From: Planctomycetota bacterium
Lineage (GTDB): Bacteria > Planctomycetota > Planctomycetia > Pirellulales > Thermoguttaceae
Direction: 5' to 3'
DNA: 7,395 nucleotides
NCBI GenBank assembly: GCA_013202535.1
Contig: JABMRP010000199.1
Location: 1-7,395, forward strand
How positions within the stretch are numbered: the stretch's first letter is position 1; each line of letters starts with the position of its first letter. Made by a program: the position numbers and the translations under genes. Below, one piece after another: positions 5,401 to 7,395 of this stretch. The notes beneath the pieces are model-generated. The model worked only from the letters and a program-made list of their open reading frames with translations, made no database searches and was not told the DNA's origin.

Positions 5401-7174
5401 GGGGAGGAAGCGAATCGGTAATGATGGGCGTTTCCGAAACGATCAAGTTGGCGAAGTAATCGGGATACGGCACCCGATCGGCGGACCATTGTTCGACGCG
5501 AACGCGGGTGCCCAGCAGCCCGGCCGCATCGAGCGCTTTGCGTGCGGCGGTTACCTTCTGGGCATCGGGTGAAACTGCGTAAATCGTCAGTTCGGTGCGT
5601 CGTGCCAATTCCAGAACCAGTTGGCCCGTCTCGCATCCCCACACCAGACAGTAGCCGCGGCGGATGCCCGTCTGCTGGATGATCGTTTCGGCCGCCTCGG
5701 CAAAAGCCGGCGCGTATGGCGATTGGTCAAACGGATTCTCTTCGACGGGCACGACGATTTCACTTGCCTGCGAAGCTTCTCCAGCGGCAAAAGCGTGAAT
5801 CGTGCCGGAGTCGGTGCTGACCAGCAGCCGGCCATCGGCCACGGCCAATCCCTTGGCGGCTCCCTCGACCTTGCCCGTCCAAAGAGTTTTCCCCGACGTC
5901 GCGTCGATGGCCATCACCTGATCGGTTCCCCCGGCCACCAACACGTTGCCGGCCAGGATCAGGGCGTCGTGACAGGGGCAGGCGATTTGCCATTTTGTGG
6001 CGGCTTCGTGCTCCCGCCGCGCATCGGCCAGCTTCTTGGCCAACTCGGCGGCCTGCGCCTCGAGTGGTTCCTTTTGATCACCGGGAGTTTTCAACTGGCG
6101 ATCCAGTGCCGTCTTCTGCGCCGCCAGGGCCTGAAGCTTCTTGCTCGCGGCGGCGAAAGCCACCCGATCCAGCGCGGCTAAGTGGGTCTCGGTGGCCAAA
6201 TAGGCCAAATCGCCGTCCACGACGAGCTTTCGCCCGGTGAACATGGCGAAGCGATCGCGCGAGTCCTTGTCGTAGGCCACGATGTCTTCGGTGCCGGTGT
6301 AGATATGTTGCCCGGCCAGAAGAGCGTAAGTTCCGCCGACCGATTTACCGAAGTAAGTGGTTTGTTTGAGCGCCCCGGTCTTCCGGTCGAAGGAGGCCGG
6401 CGAAACGCGGCCCATGGGCGCGTACAGGGTCGTCGGGGAAGCCAACAGGTAACCCTGGGGGGAAATGCGGCTTTGCGGGGCCTCGCCGCAGGTGTCGTTA
6501 CGCCAGAGTTCCTTGCCGCTGGCGGCGTCGAGCGCGAAGAGAAACACGCCCTCGGCCGGGAAGATGCCCGAGCCGAAGTAGGCCACTCCCTCGTCGACCA
6601 AGACACCGGTTCGCGACGGCCAAAGCGAGATCAGTTTGCCGTGCCCCAAGACCTGCTGATCGCTGGGAGCGGCCCGATAACGCCAGACTTCCTTCCCGCT
6701 GTCGCAATCCAGGCAATAGACCAATCCATCATCGCTACCCAGGAAAACCCGATCCTCGGCCACGCTGGGGGCCAGACGCACCGGCCCGCCGGTTATCTTG
6801 GTCCAGCGAATCTGGCCCGTGGCCGCGTCGAGGCAAACCACCTTGCCGTCGGCCGAAGAGCCGAAGAAGACTCGCCCGCCGGCCGCCACCGGGTGAAAGA
6901 CATCGTCGAAATGGACCCGTCGCAACTCTTGGTAACCTTCCACCACCTCGGGCTTCGGGTCGGCCCATGCGGGTTGCGGGGCGTCCGGTGTACGAAACAC
7001 CCACGACGGGCCCAACGGCATGGCGAGTTGCTCCGACGTGATTCCGCTTCGCGCGGCGTCGTGCCGGTAGGTGGGCCAGTCTGCGCCGCGGCCGGCTCGC
7101 AAACCGACCGTCGCCCAAAGAGCCAGAGGAATCAACACAAAACTCCATCGTGCGTCGCGCGGCAGAGGGACCAT
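2486..7174 (-). CDS. Exported PQQ-like beta-propeller mosaic with methyltransferase-like, malectin-like and CBM96-like domains
   Basis: A 1562-residue protein, counted from the ATG at 7174. That start is preferred over TTG at 7201 because AAGGAAGGA lies 7 bases ahead of it and no Shine-Dalgarno precedes the TTG. A signal peptide is visible (core FVLIPLALWATVGL, 12-25; cleavage probably near A31), then DWPTYRHDAARSG. PQQ-type blade motifs (xxALDxxTGxxxW) end at W124, W164, W224, W432, W734, W836, W913 and W973. A helical Ala/Lys/Glu insertion occupies about 336-394, and a methyltransferase-like domain about 487-656 separates two propeller halves. A second helical insertion is at 862-900. Cysteines cluster at 1027-1093. 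The C-terminus stacks a malectin-like domain (about 1136-1294), a NEW3/Ig-like strand domain (about 1296-1386) and a DNRLRE/CBM96-like domain (about 1399-1562). A periplasmic or secreted protein with carbohydrate-binding ability is inferred. No PQQ dehydrogenase active site was identified, so the propeller is probably a scaffold. The gene is convergent to the lipoprotein gene and codirectional with the partial gene upstream. Confidence 0.93.
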   Translation of the reverse strand: MVPLPRDARWSFVLIPLALWATVGLRAGRGADWPTYRHDAARSGITSEQLAMPLGPSWVFRTPDAPQPAWADPKPEVVEGYQELRRVHFDDVFHPVAAGGRVFFGSSADGKVVCLDAATGQIRWTKITGGPVRLAPSVAEDRVFLGSDDGLVYCLDCDSGKEVWRYRAAPSDQQVLGHGKLISLWPSRTGVLVDEGVAYFGSGIFPAEGVFLFALDAASGKELWRNDTCGEAPQSRISPQGYLLASPTTLYAPMGRVSPASFDRKTGALKQTTYFGKSVGGTYALLAGQHIYTGTEDIVAYDKDSRDRFAMFTGRKLVVDGDLAYLATETHLAALDRVAFAAASKKLQALAAQKTALDRQLKTPGDQKEPLEAQAAELAKKLADARREHEAATKWQIACPCHDALILAGNVLVAGGTDQVMAIDATSGKTLWTGKVEGAAKGLAVADGRLLVSTDSGTIHAFAAGEASQASEIVVPVEENPFDQSPYAPAFAEAAETIIQQTGIRRGYCLVWGCETGQLVLELARRTELTIYAVSPDAQKVTAARKALDAAGLLGTRVRVEQWSADRVPYPDYFANLIVSETPIITDSLPPLTAEVARMLKPVGGTLMIGQPAQRAEDVKPLDRAVLKRELAKLPLTEETQVAGDGCWEKIVRGPLPGGGSWTHLYANAANTACGDDQLVKCPLGVLWFGNPGPTRMVNRHRRAAGPLAADGRIFVQGEQVVMAYDVYNGLLLWQREIPGAIRVSASHDGSNLALCDEGLLIAAGGKCLRLDPATGETAATYSLPPAADSTVSSAASRRWGYIACDDGLLFGSASASGTASGQLFAVELATGQIVWTYQGKSIGHNSIAVSGGRIFFVDTAVTPEQRAQAIEAQRKRIAQLPPDEQTAAEAALAKADVRMVVALDTKTGKPAWQVPLDLTHCGGGTLSSMAADGVLTLFGVYLDGHYWRQFFAGEFASRRVTAIATDDGSFLWSKPVGYRVRPLIIGDTLHAEPWAFDLHTGEPRTRVHPVTGQTDRWQYARPGHHCGLPIGSPNCLFFRSYNLGVYDLLRDDGTRHFGAQRPGCWINFIPTAGVLAMPEASAGCMCPFPTMCTVVFKPAETEKGFSYYSAVGEMTPVSRLGINFGASGDRSDTEGNLWLGYPRPSGSLVLQFPVGAAFRAGGKYVARSSSYTQVAGTDNPWLFTSAASGLAKCEIPLLGPSDGTAMYRVRLGFADPDHGQPGRRVFDVKLQGKVVLENFDIAAAAGGSDRAVWKQFDEIEVTDKLVVELVPKTARPAADEMPILQAVEVVRQRVLTLGCSLDGYLLSNLEPKKTQTLQLTNLREEPFRGTLQIVAPKGFEVTPPAAPIVLPSGQRTTLPVEVTAGPGTPAGDYEIVVKLVNADGTIDQQQSAAVEHLGRRGRAVLHPVQDTYVHQRYPTLNKGTAAILLIDGGDRRLGDHDHALAYLRFRIDVPGKPLSATLRIHNAGNPTGDSGRVCLTDDSWSEKATTYNSHPKPGEEIGRLGRVTERQIVECPLSIDLTGKKELNLVIDPTGCDGVDYRSRQSGSPPELIVEYELDAK
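2489..2980 (-). other. DNRLRE/CBM96-like domain of the propeller protein
   Basis: Residues about 1399-1562. Family hallmarks seen are VLHPVQDTYVHQRYPTLNKG, AYLRFRID, ATLRIHNAG, the WSEKATTYNSHP segment (1485-1496) and YRSRQSG before the last strand. Domains of this type (DNRLRE, CBM96) are jelly-roll modules at the ends of secreted polysaccharide-active proteins; an alginate-binding member is known. Sugar binding here is inferred, not shown. Confidence 0.7.
3017..3769 (-). other. Malectin-like and NEW3/Ig-like domains of the propeller protein
   Basis: Residues about 1136-1294 carry malectin-like features: MYRVRLGFADPD, RRVFDVKLQGKVVLENFDI and a closing ILQAVEVV strand. Residues about 1296-1386 resemble NPCBM-associated NEW3 Ig-like domains, with NLEPKKTQTLQLTNLR, LQIVAPKGFEV, LPSGQRTTLPVEVTAG and GDYEIVVKL. 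Both module types often flank glycan-active or glycan-binding regions of secreted proteins. Confidence 0.65.
5207..5716 (-). other. Degenerate class I methyltransferase-like domain inside the propeller protein
   Basis: Residues about 487-656 follow the class I methyltransferase order. Motif I reads CLVWGCETGQLVLELA (509 onward), with the usual acid before the glycine loop replaced by Val 511 and the middle glycine by Glu 515. The beta-2 end reads IYAVSPD, with Ser 535 where Asp/Glu normally binds the SAM ribose. Motif IV reads PYPDYFANLIVSE, with Asn 576 where FD is usual. The closing helix-strand EVARMLKPVGGTLMIGQP matches the family. The fold is probably kept, but SAM binding is doubtful. 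Confidence 0.7.
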
Positions 7175-7181
7175 CCGAACA

Positions 7182-7190
7182 TCCTTCCTT
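7182..7190 (-). promoter_or_regulatory. Shine-Dalgarno deciding the start of the propeller gene
   Basis: Read on the minus strand this is AAGGAAGGA, 7 bases before the ATG at 7174. It favours that ATG over the in-frame TTG at 7201, and removing nine residues leaves a cleaner signal peptide with a short N-region. Confidence 0.75.
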
Positions 7191-7237
7191 GTTGGTGTCA
7201 AGAGCGGGTTACGGTCAAGAAACGGTTCTTCGACGGA

Positions 7238-7395
7238 TCAGATACGATCGTGCCACCAGTACCAGAGAAGCCCCAACCATTCGTGAAAGGCCGCGTCAAC
7301 ACGGTTCGCGGCGTCGGCGCTGGGCAGAAATGCTCCCACCGACCACTGCATTCGCGACGCCCGATATTGGCACGGCACGGCCACCACGGCAACCC
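7238..7395 (-). CDS. C-terminal fragment of an unrecognised protein (51 residues visible)
   Basis: An open frame enters from the right edge and stops at TGA (7240-7238). The visible peptide starts VAVVAVPCQYRASRMQW and ends EWLGLLWYWWHDRI. By my count, G+C at codon positions 1, 2 and 3 is about 67, 51 and 73 percent, the pattern expected for coding in this genome. The competing frame ending at 7198 gives about 51, 73 and 67, which is not. The Trp-rich aromatic C-terminus is unusual. The gap to the propeller ATG is 63 bases with no clear terminator, so the two could be cotranscribed. The family is not recognised. Confidence 0.6.
   Translation of the reverse strand, partial: VAVVAVPCQYRASRMQWSVGAFLPSADAANRVDAAFHEWLGLLWYWWHDRI

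Noticed and set aside
2486..7174. Possible PQQ-dependent alcohol dehydrogenase
   Set aside because: The blade motifs match PQQ-like repeats, but I could not identify the catalytic Asp/Ca site, the vicinal Cys-Cys pair or a heme CxxCH motif of quinoprotein dehydrogenases.
7196..7201. Perfect -35-like TTGACA on the minus strand upstream of the propeller ATG
   Set aside because: At 17 bases spacing the -10 would be TCGGAT, a poor match that overlaps the ATG, so no usable leader would remain.
7198..7392. Minus-strand frame of 64 codons at the right edge
   Set aside because: Its second codon position is the most G+C-rich (about 73 percent) and its first only about 51 percent, the wrong pattern for coding. 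The overlapping frame ending at 7238 fits much better.

Overview
The window reads as high-GC bacterial DNA, most likely from a planctomycete (Pirellulales-like). That is an inference from gene content: a very large exported PQQ-like beta-propeller protein of the type common in Planctomycetota, beginning with a DWPTYRHDAARSG-type motif and carrying a nested methyltransferase-like segment and a conserved cysteine cluster. No rRNA, tRNA, CRISPR array, insertion sequence or phage gene is visible.

Layout: (1) Bases 2-1447, plus strand: the C-terminal part of a soluble sensor histidine kinase with two PAS domains, a NarL/DegS-type (HisKA_3) phosphoacceptor domain and an HATPase domain; its 5' end runs off the window. 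(2) Bases 1450-1623, plus: a 57-codon ORF two bases after the kinase stop, plausible but unproven. (3) Bases 1624-1781: an intergenic stretch with a T8 tract, two overlapping inverted repeats, a weak sigma70-like promoter and a perfect Shine-Dalgarno. (4) Bases 1782-2336, plus: a 184-residue lipoprotein whose mature chain is almost entirely Pro/Thr/Glu/Val repeats (VVPETP), encoded by near-identical 18-bp units. (5) Bases 2337-2485: a strong intrinsic terminator between convergent genes. (6) Bases 2486-7174, minus: a 1562-residue exported mosaic protein made of a PQQ-like propeller, a degenerate methyltransferase-like domain, a second propeller, a cysteine cluster, and malectin-like, NEW3-like and DNRLRE/CBM96-like domains. 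(7) Bases 7238-7395, minus: the 3' end of another gene, unrecognised, 63 bp upstream of the large gene and perhaps in its operon.

The genes do not form an obvious pathway. The two envelope proteins are convergent neighbours: one probably a lipid-anchored rigid spacer, the other a secreted or surface multi-domain protein with carbohydrate-binding-like modules. The kinase has no response regulator inside the window. The points most worth a second look are the methyltransferase-like domain that has lost the expected acidic SAM-contacting residues inside an exported propeller, and the freshly expanded VVPETP array.
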